34,503 nt of DNA from JBAJNN01 sp036881905 (GCA_036881905.1 JBAJNN010000020.1:1-34503); one strand, 5' to 3'; positions 16,948 through 25,941 are shown, numbered from the stretch's first letter. Numbers and translations are program-made. The notes: a model not told the origin generated them from the sequence alone.

Positions 16948-19900
16948 ACGCTTTGTCTTCGAGGGTGAAATTCTCTCCCGCGATGATGTGGTTCGCGTGG
17001 TTTATCTCCCGCATCTGATCAAGCGCGAGCGGGCGATTTACGGTCTGCCCGCAGGGTCGAGCATCGCCGAACTTGTAGGCGCAACGCAAAACGATAATCC
17101 GACCTGGCGTCCGGCCTGTGGTCTGATCGTCACTATCAACGGCGATCCAGTTTTACGCAAATACTGGCATCGCGTTCGGGTGAAAAAAGGAGCTCATGTG
17201 GTGGTGCGCGCCGTGCCGCTTGGGCACTCGGGGGGCAACATATTCAGGGGACTTCTCATGCTGGCGGTCATGGTGGCGGCCACGGCGCTTTTCACCCCGG
17301 GAGGATTGCTGATCGGGGAAACGGTTCTCGGCTTGGGAGGTTTGGCCTGGGGCGTCAGCACCGCCGCCATCACTGCAACGGTGTGGGCGGGATCGCTGGC
17401 GCTGGGCGCGCTGTTTCCGCCCTCGGCGCTCAAAGCCCGCGAGAGCGAACGCTCCTACTCTTTGAGCGCCAGGACGAATATGGCAGCCAAATGGAATCCG
17501 ATTCCGGTGATGTTGGGTCGCACCCGGGTTTACCCCAAATACGCAGCCCAGCCCTACAGCGAATTCGCGGGCGACAATCAGTATCTTTATATGCTGTTGG
17601 TTTGGGGTTACGGGCCGATGAAAATTGAGGATATTCGCATCGGCACAACCTCAATTGATGATTTCGACGATGTCGACATTCAGACCTTCGAGGGCTATGC
17701 GAGCGATAAAAAGCAGACACTTTACACCTCGGAAGTGGTTCAGGACGATTTTCAGATCGAGGTGCGGCAAAAGGACAAGAACACCAAGAAGGAACCAACC
17801 CTTGTCAGAACGTCGGCCGATGACGCCGGGCGCATCGCCATCGACCTGGTGGCCCCGCAAGGGTTGCACGATGTCAACAAGAAAGGCAAACATGGCGGCT
17901 GGGACGGGCCGATCAGGGTTGCGATTGATGTTTATATCCGCGAGCACGGCCGATATGACGGCGAGGATGAAGGCTGGCGTTTGCTTGGGAGAATAGAGGT
18001 CAGCGGCAAAACCCATGATCCGATCCGCAAGAGCTTTTCGTGGACGCGCGATGGCGGGCAATGGGACATTAAACTCAAGCGCGTCACCAGCGATTACGAT
18101 GACAAGGAAGGCGAATTTCTGGCTCAAATCTACTGGACGGCGATCAGAACCCATCGCCTGGGCGATCCGCCGATCGAATTCGACAAGCCCCTGGCGATCA
18201 CCGCGCTCAAAATCAAGGCGACCAATCAGTTGAACGGGGCGATCAACGACCTGAACGCCATCTGCGCCAGCCTCGCGCTGAGCTACGATGGCAAGAAATG
18301 GGTGAGGCGTGAAACAAGCAACCCGGCCGATCTGTTCAGGCTGGTTTTGCAAGGCCCGGCCAATGCCCGGGCGTGCAAAGACTCGCGGCTTGATCTGCCG
18401 ATGATCGAGGCGTTCGCCGAGCATTGCGACAAAAACGGCTATCGTTTCGACATGTATCGGGATTTTTCCGCAAGCGTCAGGGAGACCCTGAAAGACATCT
18501 GCGCGTCCGCTCGCGCCGCGCCAACGTTGCGCGACCGGCTGTGGTCGGTGGCGTGGGAAGATGGCGAAGCTCCGGTCGTCCAGCATTTTACCCCGCGCAA
18601 CAGCCGTGACTTCAAATTCACGCAAAGCTACAAAGCCCTGCCGCACGGGTTACGCTGTAAATTCTCCAACAAACGAGAAGATTGGCAGGAAGACGAAATT
18701 CTGGTCTATGATGACGGCTATGACAAGAAGAGCGCCACGCTGTTCGAGGCGGCGGAATTCCCAGGGCTAACCGACCCCGATCAGGTTCACCGCCAGGCGC
18801 GGTATCGATTGCGAGCGGCCAAGGCCAGACCGGCGGTTTATACGATCACGGTCGATTTCGAGCACCTGGCCGCCCAGCTTTACGATCGCGTCGCCATGGC
18901 TCATGACGTTATCGACAAGGGGGTGTCGTCGGGCCGGATCGGGGCGGTCGAAGGCCGGGTTCTCACCCTCGACGAGCCGTTTTCCCCGGCGACGGGCAAA
19001 CACTACGCGATCCGCATTCGAAAAAAAGACGGGTCGAGCCTTATCCGCCGCTTCGACTTCGCGGAGACCGGCGGGGCCGTCGCGACCATAACGCTCAAAG
19101 GGTCTGCCGATTGCGAAGCGGGCGATCTTTACTCGCTGGGCGAGCGCGGCGAGGAAACCGGGCTTTATCGCATTCTCGCCATTCGGCCCGCCGATCATCT
19201 GGCCGCCGAGATAGACCTCGTCGATGATGGCGGCGACCTGGGGGCCGGCGACGATGAGACGGCCGACACCAGCGCCCGTGCCGCGAAAGGCGAGCGGGCG
19301 ACATTGCGGCCAAGCAATTTACGCTTCAAACAGTCGGTCCGCTCCGGCGGCGGGGCCGCTCATGGGCTGATCCAACTGTGGTGGGATGTTCCCTTCGGCC
19401 TTGAGGCGACGTCGTTTGAGGTCAACGCCATCGATGAGACCGGCGCGGTTCCGCGGATAACGGTTGCGGGCGAGCGACGCGATTGCGAATTTCGCGATCT
19501 CGCCAAGGGACGCTGGTGGTTCAGAGTGCGCGGGCTTCTGGCCGACCATAAATTCACCCCGTGGTCCGACGAGTTGGTCGCCCAAATCGCCTATGACGAC
19601 GAGATGTTGCCATGGGTCACCGATTTGGCTCTGGTCAACGCAACATCGGACACCGAATTCAACGGCGTTGACACCGAATTTTCATGGGTCAACCATTTCC
19701 CGCAACAGGAGAAATTCCCCTCCGCCCAATCGCCGTTTTACGCCCGCAACATCGTGACGATTTACGACAGCGCCGCCAATGACCGGTTGCGCGTCGATTA
19801 TACCGACCGGGCCGCCTATTCCTATACGCTCGCGCTCAATCGCGCCGACAACGCCGAATTCGGACGCGACGCCGCGCGAAACCTGCGCATCGAGGTCGCG

Positions 19901-20791
19901 GTCGAGGACACTCTGGGGCGGGTATCGCAAGCGGTGAGGCTTATCGTGACCAACCCGCCGCCGTCCGTTATCGCGCCGGTGGTGAAATCGGGCATGGCAC
20001 AGGTTTTTGTGTCATGGGAGCTTTCCAAACAGCCTGACTTCGCAGGCGTGGTCCTGTGGCTGTCGAAGACAAAAGGATTCGATCCGAAAAAGACCGATCC
20101 CGCTTATGACGGGCCGGGCAGCATGGCGATATTGCCCGCCGAACCGGGCGGTTACTACCTCCGCGCCGCCGCCTATGACGCTTTCGGCAAGGGCCAACTC
20201 AACATATCGGGCGAAATGCGGGTCGAGGTTTATGAAATCGACATCGACACCGCCCCGCCGCCCGTGCCGGAAGGCTTGACTTTATCGCAAACGCAAAAGA
20301 CCGCTCCCGACGGTGCGGCGATCTACGGCTTGCAGGCCTCCTGGTCTGCGGTCGATGCTTCCGATTTGGCGTTTTACGAAGTGCGGATCAGGGAAAAGGG
20401 CGGGAATTCCGTCAGTGTTCAAACCCCTGGAACGGCCTATGAATGGCCCAATGTCATGGCTGGAACCGCATTCACGGTCGGCCTGCGCGCGGTTGACGCC
20501 AATGGCAACAAATCAAACTGGTCGGCGATGCGGCAAAAGACGATTTCCGGCGACAAAACCGCGCCCGCTGCGCCGGAGCATCTTAAGGCCACGGCGGGGT
20601 TCGACTCGTTTTTCCTCGAATGGGACCCGGTCACGGACCGCGATTTGGATCATTACGAGCTGGAGTTTGAGCGGCAACCGAATAGCGGGATCGACCGCTC
20701 TTATTTCGACCTTGTCCGCAACGAGAATGCAGCCGGGCTGTTGGACGCGACGCGACGATTCAACAGGGTGATCGACGCGCTGAAATTTTAG
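16934..20791 (+). CDS. Tail tip / host-specificity protein (gpJ-like), C-terminally altered
   Basis: A 1285-aa product. The N-terminus has a gpI-like beta-grasp segment (residues ~1-95) and a Gly/Ala-rich hydrophobic block (~105-170), then the gpJ core (KWNPIPVMLGRTRVYPKYAAQPYSE..., LYMLLVWGYGPMKIEDIRIG) and several FN3-like repeats. It ends in the middle of the last FN3 domain (FFLEWDPVTDRDLDHYELEFE) with LLDATRRFNRVIDALKF and a TAG. The missing half of that FN3 domain and the stalk are found 740 bases downstream at 21530. ATG 16934 is preferred to TTG 16916. Confidence 0.85.
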   Translation: MNAPERFVFEGEILSRDDVVRVVYLPHLIKRERAIYGLPAGSSIAELVGATQNDNPTWRPACGLIVTINGDPVLRKYWHRVRVKKGAHVVVRAVPLGHSGGNIFRGLLMLAVMVAATALFTPGGLLIGETVLGLGGLAWGVSTAAITATVWAGSLALGALFPPSALKARESERSYSLSARTNMAAKWNPIPVMLGRTRVYPKYAAQPYSEFAGDNQYLYMLLVWGYGPMKIEDIRIGTTSIDDFDDVDIQTFEGYASDKKQTLYTSEVVQDDFQIEVRQKDKNTKKEPTLVRTSADDAGRIAIDLVAPQGLHDVNKKGKHGGWDGPIRVAIDVYIREHGRYDGEDEGWRLLGRIEVSGKTHDPIRKSFSWTRDGGQWDIKLKRVTSDYDDKEGEFLAQIYWTAIRTHRLGDPPIEFDKPLAITALKIKATNQLNGAINDLNAICASLALSYDGKKWVRRETSNPADLFRLVLQGPANARACKDSRLDLPMIEAFAEHCDKNGYRFDMYRDFSASVRETLKDICASARAAPTLRDRLWSVAWEDGEAPVVQHFTPRNSRDFKFTQSYKALPHGLRCKFSNKREDWQEDEILVYDDGYDKKSATLFEAAEFPGLTDPDQVHRQARYRLRAAKARPAVYTITVDFEHLAAQLYDRVAMAHDVIDKGVSSGRIGAVEGRVLTLDEPFSPATGKHYAIRIRKKDGSSLIRRFDFAETGGAVATITLKGSADCEAGDLYSLGERGEETGLYRILAIRPADHLAAEIDLVDDGGDLGAGDDETADTSARAAKGERATLRPSNLRFKQSVRSGGGAAHGLIQLWWDVPFGLEATSFEVNAIDETGAVPRITVAGERRDCEFRDLAKGRWWFRVRGLLADHKFTPWSDELVAQIAYDDEMLPWVTDLALVNATSDTEFNGVDTEFSWVNHFPQQEKFPSAQSPFYARNIVTIYDSAANDRLRVDYTDRAAYSYTLALNRADNAEFGRDAARNLRIEVAVEDTLGRVSQAVRLIVTNPPPSVIAPVVKSGMAQVFVSWELSKQPDFAGVVLWLSKTKGFDPKKTDPAYDGPGSMAILPAEPGGYYLRAAAYDAFGKGQLNISGEMRVEVYEIDIDTAPPPVPEGLTLSQTQKTAPDGAAIYGLQASWSAVDASDLAFYEVRIREKGGNSVSVQTPGTAYEWPNVMAGTAFTVGLRAVDANGNKSNWSAMRQKTISGDKTAPAAPEHLKATAGFDSFFLEWDPVTDRDLDHYELEFERQPNSGIDRSYFDLVRNENAAGLLDATRRFNRVIDALKF

Positions 20792-20800
20792 AGGGACAAC

Positions 20801-21517
20801 ATGACGTTAAAAAGTGATTTGGAAACAGCGACGACTGCGATCAAGGTCAACGCTCAAAAACTGAAATCAATCGTCAATGGACCGGCGAGCGGAGATGACT
20901 CCGTGGTCGAGACGCAAGCGGGCAAGGTCAAGACTCTGGCCCGAACCATCGCCGAAATCAAGACCGACGCCATCGGCCCACAGGGGCCAAAAGGCGATAA
21001 GGGCGATACCGGCCCACAGGGTTCCAAAGGCGACAAGGGGGACACCGGACCGAGGGGTTACAAAGGGGATAGAGGCGACACCGACCCACAGAGCTTCACT
21101 AAGGACGGTAACCTATACAAACTGTCGATGGATGGACAGCATTATGATGATGCGTTGGTCTACGATGGCGGCCCCAATGTACTGACCGTGGTGGGCAACG
21201 CCGACGGAGGCGACCACAAAATCCCCACCCCCGGTAACTCGACCGTCGTCGCCGGGAAATACAAGGCTGGCGACAGAGGCCAGTATGAGGTGCCGCATGC
21301 TGGTTTGAGCACGGGCACTGTCGGAACATACATCATGGCCGAGTGTCGCGACCCGCGCGATCATGCGCCGAACTCGACAGTCGCAGGCTCGTCGTTACGC
21401 CCCAGCAGCGCCAACCAACAATCCGTGTCGTTCACCCTGTCGGGTACATGGCGATGCATGGGGCATTCGACGGGCGGCAACGAGGCCTCAGGAACGCTTT
21501 GGCTGCGGATTTCATGA
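20801..21517 (+). CDS. Collagen-like tail fibre protein
   Basis: A 238-aa product. The N-terminal helical segment (LKSDLETATTAIKVNAQKL, AGKVKTLARTIAEI) is the type that follows gpJ in many phages. Residues ~59-93 are Gly-X-Y collagen repeats (GPQGPKGDKGDTG and variants), giving a trimeric rod, followed by a C-terminal head (~95-238) likely to bind a receptor. GAGGGA precedes ATG 20801. It is part of the cassette that separates the two halves of the tip gene. Confidence 0.75.
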   Translation: MTLKSDLETATTAIKVNAQKLKSIVNGPASGDDSVVETQAGKVKTLARTIAEIKTDAIGPQGPKGDKGDTGPQGSKGDKGDTGPRGYKGDRGDTDPQSFTKDGNLYKLSMDGQHYDDALVYDGGPNVLTVVGNADGGDHKIPTPGNSTVVAGKYKAGDRGQYEVPHAGLSTGTVGTYIMAECRDPRDHAPNSTVAGSSLRPSSANQQSVSFTLSGTWRCMGHSTGGNEASGTLWLRIS

Positions 21518-21529
21518 GGATAAGGCGAA

Positions 21530-23101
21530 ATGACTGAAATCCATAACAGCCCGACCGACAGACTCATTTTGCCCGATCAAGAGGGCAATACGACCGGAGC
21601 CTTCAGGGTGCGCGCCGTTGACCGCTCGGGCAACAAGTCAAAGTGGTCGGAGAAGGCGACGGCGACCACCGGCGGGACATTTGCTCAAGAGATAGCCGAA
21701 CTCGGCTTTCCGGCCTCGATCCTGACCGGACAGATCGTCGAAACGCAGATCGCGGCTCATGCCGTCGCCGCCCGCCATCTGGTCGCCGACAAGGCGGTAA
21801 TCACCGGCTCGGCGCAGATCGCCGAAGCGATTATCGATGACGCGCATATCGTCGATTTGGACGCGGCTAAAATCAGGGCGGGGACCATGCTCGCCGGATC
21901 GGTGAGGGTCGGCGGGCAATCGCTTGGCGCAATAAGCTCTGCGTCCGCCGATCCGGCGCGGGCGATCAACCAAACTCAAACCACAATCGACCCCGGCAAG
22001 ATCGAGATCAGCGGCGGAACGACCCTGGCGGACTGGCGGCATGGCGGCGATGAGACGAAAATCGATGGCGGGGAGCTGGCCACAAACACGGTCCGCGCCG
22101 AAAGCATTGTCGCCGGCTCCAGAGGCATTGCCATCGAGGGCCTCTCCTTCACGGCGAAAGCGCCCCCCACCGTCGAGTGGACGGGAGGGTCGATGACTTA
22201 CGTCGATGACGCCGGACATTCCAAAACAATATCGGTCGATCAAGGCTCCGCCACGCCGTCGGACGCCAGCGCATCAAACCCGTATTATTTCTACTGGATC
22301 AAGGACGATACCGTTGTGCACGGGACGTTTGGCAAAGCCGACGCTTTCTGCGATGATCGCGTCGTTTTGGCCGACTACAATGGCGGAGAAAGAATTACCG
22401 ACCATTACGGCAGAACCACCATCGACGGCGATCACATCGAGACCGGAACCGTCAAGGCCAAACATGCCGACATCGACAACTTCAAATCGCGCATATTGAC
22501 GGCGAACTGCATCAAATCTGGCATGATCGACGCGGGAGCCGTTACGGCGGACAAGATGAAAGTGACCTCGCTTGAAGCCATTTCCGCCAATTTGGGAAGC
22601 GTCAAGGTCGGCGTGGGAAACTTCGACAAAATCATGCTTGATGGCCATTGGCTGGAGGCGGATTCAATCACAAAACTTTATATGGACGAAAGTTTTGTGG
22701 AGCCAAGAGAACGCGGACGAGATATAGATACCATTATTATAAAAAGATGCTTATATGATATAAAGTCAAATGAGAAATTATTTATTAACCTGGCATGGAA
22801 TCTTTCTTTTAGGGGTGGCCATTCAGGGTATGCGGAGTTTTCGATTCCCAATCTTTTTAGGCAAAAATTTGAATTCAGTGGAGTTACGATTTCAGGCGAG
22901 ACCAATCATTCAACTGAACATACTGATTATAAAACAGAATGGTCTTATTCTAACACGAATAATTTTGTATCAACCATATACAGATTTTCAAATCAATATT
23001 CTTATGTTGATTTGGTTCTTAGTTTTAAATCGGTAGACACAGCATTTTATTCAATAGATAATAATGGAACGTATCTTAACGTAATAAGGTGCACGAAATG
23101 A
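21530..23101 (+). CDS. Displaced C-terminal part of the gpJ-like tip protein
   Basis: A 523-aa frame. It opens inside an FN3 domain (TEIHNSPTDRLIL, TGAFRVRAVDRSGNKSKWSEKATATTGG), then a helical stalk (IVETQIAAHAVAARHLVADKA...), beta-rich repeats, and a C-terminal receptor-binding region. The FN3 fragment completes the one truncated at the end of the 16934 gene. From about 22674 the DNA becomes strongly AT-rich, marking a swapped tip domain. A short AAGG lies upstream of ATG 21530, so separate expression is possible, but whether it assembles into tails is doubtful. Confidence 0.7.
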   Translation: MTEIHNSPTDRLILPDQEGNTTGAFRVRAVDRSGNKSKWSEKATATTGGTFAQEIAELGFPASILTGQIVETQIAAHAVAARHLVADKAVITGSAQIAEAIIDDAHIVDLDAAKIRAGTMLAGSVRVGGQSLGAISSASADPARAINQTQTTIDPGKIEISGGTTLADWRHGGDETKIDGGELATNTVRAESIVAGSRGIAIEGLSFTAKAPPTVEWTGGSMTYVDDAGHSKTISVDQGSATPSDASASNPYYFYWIKDDTVVHGTFGKADAFCDDRVVLADYNGGERITDHYGRTTIDGDHIETGTVKAKHADIDNFKSRILTANCIKSGMIDAGAVTADKMKVTSLEAISANLGSVKVGVGNFDKIMLDGHWLEADSITKLYMDESFVEPRERGRDIDTIIIKRCLYDIKSNEKLFINLAWNLSFRGGHSGYAEFSIPNLFRQKFEFSGVTISGETNHSTEHTDYKTEWSYSNTNNFVSTIYRFSNQYSYVDLVLSFKSVDTAFYSIDNNGTYLNVIRCTK

Positions 23102-23454
23102 ACTGGTATGTGGCACATGATGAAAGCGGGGTCATCATTCAGCAGGGCAGCTGCGCGGATGATCGTGACTTGCAGGCCCAGAGCGAGGCGTTCGATGGTC
23201 TAATCGCTCCGGTTAACGACAGGCTCAACAACTTGACCGCCCATTACGTCCATGATGGCGAGGTCAAGCCGCGCCCGCCAATGCCTGCCACATTGGACAA
23301 GACGACCATTGCCGCCGACGATACCTCGCATGAGGTGACCGGCGGCAGCTTGACCGTCACCTCGCCGATGCAGGCGCCCTATAAAATCACCTGCCGCGCA
23401 TGGCCTTATCTCGACGGTGACTATACGCTCAAAGCCGTGGAGCCGGAAGCATGA
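23098..23454 (+). CDS. Hypothetical tail accessory protein
   Basis: 118 aa from ATG 23098, overlapping the previous stop (ATGA). MNWYVAHDESGVIIQQGSCADDRDLQAQ and the C-terminal YKITCRAWPYLDGDYTLKAVEPEA resemble small proteins encoded behind tail tip genes, possibly fibre assembly factors. The family name is not known to me. It overlaps the next gene by 4 bases. Confidence 0.55.
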   Translation: MNWYVAHDESGVIIQQGSCADDRDLQAQSEAFDGLIAPVNDRLNNLTAHYVHDGEVKPRPPMPATLDKTTIAADDTSHEVTGGSLTVTSPMQAPYKITCRAWPYLDGDYTLKAVEPEA

Positions 23455-23855
23455 AGCTCTCCGTCGCCAAGGATTTGCGCCCGCTCAAACGGGCGGCCTA
23501 TCAACGCGCCCTTGAACGGATCGAGGCGGCGGCGCGGGCGTTGCTGAAGCGCTACAGCGGCACGGAACGCCTGACCTGGGGAGAGCAATTGCGCTTGGCT
23601 CGCGCCGTCAAGGCCGGTCGGGCCATCGGCGAGGATACGATCCTTGCCAAACGCGCCGAATCCAAGGGACGCTCGCGTGGCGGTGAAGCGGCAAGCGTGC
23701 TGGCGCGGGCGGCAAAATTCCACGAGGCGGCAATGTCGCTTGAGAGTTTACGAGAACAGGCGGAAACCCTGCTCGACATCGACAATCCGGCCAAGCTGGA
23801 CGCGGCGGAAAAAGCGATAGAAGCCGCCCTCACCGCCATGGCGAAATATTACTGA
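23451..23855 (+). CDS. Hypothetical helical tail accessory protein
   Basis: A 134-aa, almost entirely helical, Ala/Lys/Arg/Glu-rich protein (ALERIEAAARALLKRYSGTERLTWGEQ..., LLDIDNPAKLDAAEKAIEAALTAMA). It is coupled to the upstream gene by an overlapping start. Such proteins lie last in the tail operon and may act as fibre chaperones; that role is inferred from position only. A strong hairpin follows. Confidence 0.55.
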   Translation: MKLSVAKDLRPLKRAAYQRALERIEAAARALLKRYSGTERLTWGEQLRLARAVKAGRAIGEDTILAKRAESKGRSRGGEAASVLARAAKFHEAAMSLESLREQAETLLDIDNPAKLDAAEKAIEAALTAMAKYY

Positions 23856-23871
23856 ACCCCAAAAAAGCAAA

Positions 23872-23891
23872 GCCCCCCGATCAAGGGGGGC
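23872..23891 (+). terminator. GC hairpin ending the tail operon
   Basis: GCCCCCC (23872-23878) and GGGGGGC (23885-23891) form a perfect 7-bp stem with a six-base loop, 17 bases after the last tail gene. No U-tract follows, so it may work only partly as a terminator or as a 3' end stabiliser. Confidence 0.5.
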
Positions 23892-24017
23892 CTGCGCCCC
23901 ATGGACCAAGCCAACGGGGGCTGTGAAGGAAAATGCCGCGTCGGGGGCGTCCCCCCAGTCCTGCAAAACGACGCAGTCACGACGCACTAAAGCTTTTGAA
24001 CCATTCGAGCGGAATTG

Positions 24018-24410
24018 TCAATTGGTCAATTCCCGCCGCGCCAGATCGGCGAGGAAGGCCGAACGGGTCAACCCACGGTCTTTCGCAACCCGATCAATGG
24101 CAGCCAGCAATCCGGCATCCATGGTGATATTCGCCTTGGCCGCGCGCCCACTCAACCGGACCAGGGGCACGGCCAATAGAAACGCGCCTTGGCCAAGATC
24201 GTGAGCAACCTCTTTATCGGAGCGAACCGCATCGAGGCTTCGGACTTCGGGCAATGCCTCGCCCTCCAAATGCAACGAGAGGGCTTCCGTAGCATTGGTC
24301 AACAGATCATCCGCATGATCGGCAGCCGAAAAGCAGCCGGGAATGTCGGGGAAGTGGACGCCATAAGCGCTGTCGCCCTCCTGATGCACAACTCCAAAAT
24401 ATTGACGCAT
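24018..24410 (-). CDS. hicB: HicB antitoxin
   Basis: 130 aa from the Met at 24410. The N-terminal half (YGVHFPDIPGCFSAADHADDLLTNATEALSLHL) is the HicB RNase-H-like fold, and the C-terminal half (ANITMDAGLLAAIDRVAKDRGLTRSAFLADLARREL) is a ribbon-helix-helix DNA-binding domain that represses the operon. GGAGA lies upstream of this start. It normally binds HicA; both genes lie on the minus strand. Confidence 0.9.
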   Translation of the reverse strand: MRQYFGVVHQEGDSAYGVHFPDIPGCFSAADHADDLLTNATEALSLHLEGEALPEVRSLDAVRSDKEVAHDLGQGAFLLAVPLVRLSGRAAKANITMDAGLLAAIDRVAKDRGLTRSAFLADLARRELTN

Positions 24411-24612
24411 GAATATTCTCCGTTTGCTCAAAGCCAACGGCCTGTTTGTAAATCTGGCGAACGGTTCCGATCGGCAGGTCTTTCTTCGGGTGCGGAACAG
24501 TCACTGTTCGATCGCCCTTTTTGAATTTATGGTGCGAGCCTTTGACCTTAACCGGTTCAAAGCCATGTTTTTCAAGGCGTTTGATTATCTTCCGGCTGTT
24601 CGTTTCCATCAT
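24307..24612 (-). CDS. hicA: HicA toxin, C-terminally frameshifted
   Basis: Residues 1-58 are a complete HicA core (IIKRLEKHGFEPVKVKGSHHKFKKGDRTVTVPHPKKDLPIGTVRQIYKQA) with the active His in GSHH (H27/H28). Relatives then end in GWL-stop. Here, losing one G near 24438 lets the frame miss the stop at 24428-24430 and run 43 codons further across the hicB start to 24307. The altered tail may inactivate or destabilise the toxin. The start at 24612 has AGAGGT upstream. Confidence 0.75.
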   Translation of the reverse strand: MMETNSRKIIKRLEKHGFEPVKVKGSHHKFKKGDRTVTVPHPKKDLPIGTVRQIYKQAVGFEQTENIHASIFWSCASGGRQRLWRPLPRHSRLLFGCRSCG

Positions 24613-24626
24613 CGCAACCTCTGTTT

Positions 24627-24646
24627 ATGCGTAAATATATGCGCAT
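24627..24646. promoter_or_regulatory. Inverted repeat over hicAB -10, HicB operator candidate
   Basis: ATGCG (24627-24631) and CGCAT (24642-24646) face each other around an AT-rich centre that holds the -10 box. Binding by the HicB ribbon-helix-helix domain would block transcription. Confidence 0.5.
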
Positions 24647-24662
24647 TAAATAGAGCTGTCAA
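24634..24662 (-). promoter_or_regulatory. hicAB promoter
   Basis: On the minus strand, TTGACA (24662-24657), a 17-base spacer and TATATT (24639-24634) form a near-consensus sigma-70 promoter ending 22 bases before the hicA start. Confidence 0.75.
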
Positions 24663-24722
24663 GAAGAAATCATCTTCAAGGCGCGCTCTTTTTTATCACG
24701 TTCGGACGACAAGGAGAGTCCC

Positions 24723-25034
24723 ATGACCCCACCACGTAAACTCACCGCGCCGGAACGCCCGCGCCGTAGACCGACGGCCGCGGCGTCACAGGCGGACATC
24801 AACGCCATGATCGATGCCGCCGCCAAACGCGCGGCCAAAGAGGTCCTTGCCGATCTCGGAATCGACAACGGCCACGCCGCCCGCGACATCCGCGATTTGC
24901 GCTCGCTCCTGGACGCGATCCGAACCGCCAGGCGCACCTTCGTCCAAACACTTATCCGCATCTTCACCACCGGGCTTATCCTTGTGATCATGGCCGGGCT
25001 TGCCGTCAAACTCAAACTGTTCAAAGGAGATTGA
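24723..25034 (+). CDS. DUF6127 protein of the lysis cassette
   Basis: A 103-aa protein. Soluble charged N-terminus (AAKRAAKEVLADLGI...RDIRDLRSLLDAIRTARRTFVQT) and one C-terminal membrane segment (LIRIFTTGLILVIMAGLAVKLKL). This matches DUF6127, which commonly precedes the GTA-type holin. A good AAGGAG lies at 24711-24716. An accessory role in lysis is inferred from context. Confidence 0.7.
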   Translation: MTPPRKLTAPERPRRRPTAAASQADINAMIDAAAKRAAKEVLADLGIDNGHAARDIRDLRSLLDAIRTARRTFVQTLIRIFTTGLILVIMAGLAVKLKLFKGD

Positions 25035-25038
25035 TCCC

Positions 25039-25485
25039 ATGCTGTCTTTACTCGGCTCCCTCCTGGGCTTCGCCATTTCCTTCCTGCCCAAACTCTTAGG
25101 CTATGCGCAAGACAAGCGCGACAAGGCCCATGAACTGGCGATGATCGCCGCCCAGACCGACGCGCAAGTCAAACTCGAAGGCGTCAAGCTGGAGGCCATG
25201 CATGTCAACGCCGATATTCGCGGCGACGAGGCCCTGCTCAAGCATGATAGCACGCTCGCCTCACGCGCTTCGCAATGGGTGGTCAATCTTGCCGCCACCG
25301 TGCGCCCGGTGCTGTCTTACCTGTTCTTCGTTGAGTTCTTCTGCCTCACCGCCTGCGTCAATATGGGCTGGATGACGATCGGACAATATAACGCCATTTG
25401 GAACGACGACGCCCAGGCCATCTTCGCCGCCGTGGTGTCGTTCTGGTTCGGCTCAAGAACCATGGCGCGCAAAACCCAAACGTGA
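25039..25485 (+). CDS. Three-TM GTA-type holin
   Basis: 148 aa. An N-terminal hydrophobic segment (LLGSLLGFAISFLPKLLG), a long amphipathic helix (KLEGVKLEAMHVNADIRGDEALLKHD), then two membrane segments (VRPVLSYLFFVEFFCLTACV and AIFAAVVSFWFGSR). This is the layout of the holin family named for gene transfer agent release. It makes holes that let the endolysin reach the wall. Intact, four bases after the DUF6127 gene. Confidence 0.8.
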   Translation: MLSLLGSLLGFAISFLPKLLGYAQDKRDKAHELAMIAAQTDAQVKLEGVKLEAMHVNADIRGDEALLKHDSTLASRASQWVVNLAATVRPVLSYLFFVEFFCLTACVNMGWMTIGQYNAIWNDDAQAIFAAVVSFWFGSRTMARKTQT

Positions 25486-25497
25486 GGGGGCAAGCCC

Positions 25498-25941
25498 ATG
25501 CACACCAACCGTGCCGCTCTTGACCTCATTACCCGTTTCGAGGGCTTTGCGCCTGAGCCCTATCGCTGTCCGGCCGGGGTGTGGACCATCGGCTATGGTT
25601 CGACGCGCACGCCCGACGGCAAACGGGTCGATGAAGACACGCCAAAGCTCGACCGGCGCCAGGCCACGGCATGGCTGATGACCACGCTCAAACGCACCGA
25701 ATCCGTGGTCGATCGGTTGATCGTGGTCCCCCTGGCCGAAAACCAGTTCGGGGCCTTGGTCTCGTTTACCTACAATGTCGGATCGGGCAACCTCAAAGCC
25801 TCGACCTTGCGCGCCAGGCTCAATCGCGGCGATACGCAAGGCGCGGCCGCCGAATTCCCTAAATGGCGATTCGCCAAAGGCCAGGTTCTGGCCGGGCTGG
25901 TCAGACGGCGCGCGGCCGAGCGGGCCTTGTTTGAGGGGTGA
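25498..25941 (+). CDS. Endolysin, GH24 lysozyme
   Basis: 147 aa. ITRFEGFAPEPYRCPAGVWTIGYGS contains Glu15, Cys24 and Thr30 in the E-8-(D/C)-5-T triad spacing of T4/P21-type lysozymes; the middle position is Cys instead of the commoner Asp, a known variant. NQFGALVSFTYNVGSGNLKASTLRARLNRG and RRAAERALFEG complete the fold. No signal-anchor is visible, so export probably depends on the holin. Confidence 0.9.
   Translation: MHTNRAALDLITRFEGFAPEPYRCPAGVWTIGYGSTRTPDGKRVDEDTPKLDRRQATAWLMTTLKRTESVVDRLIVVPLAENQFGALVSFTYNVGSGNLKASTLRARLNRGDTQGAAAEFPKWRFAKGQVLAGLVRRRAAERALFEG

Noticed and set aside
20960..21090. Repeats resembling a CRISPR or VNTR array
   Set aside because: The repetition is the Gly-X-Y codon periodicity of the collagen-like protein, without spacers.
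20660..23101. Diversity-generating retroelement or invertible tail-fibre switch
   Set aside because: No reverse transcriptase, invertase or inverted repeats flanking the cassette were seen.
23900..23989. 29-codon Cys-containing plus-strand frame (MDQANGGCEGKC...)
   Set aside because: No ribosome site and no known family; lies within the terminator/intergenic stretch between tail genes and hicB.
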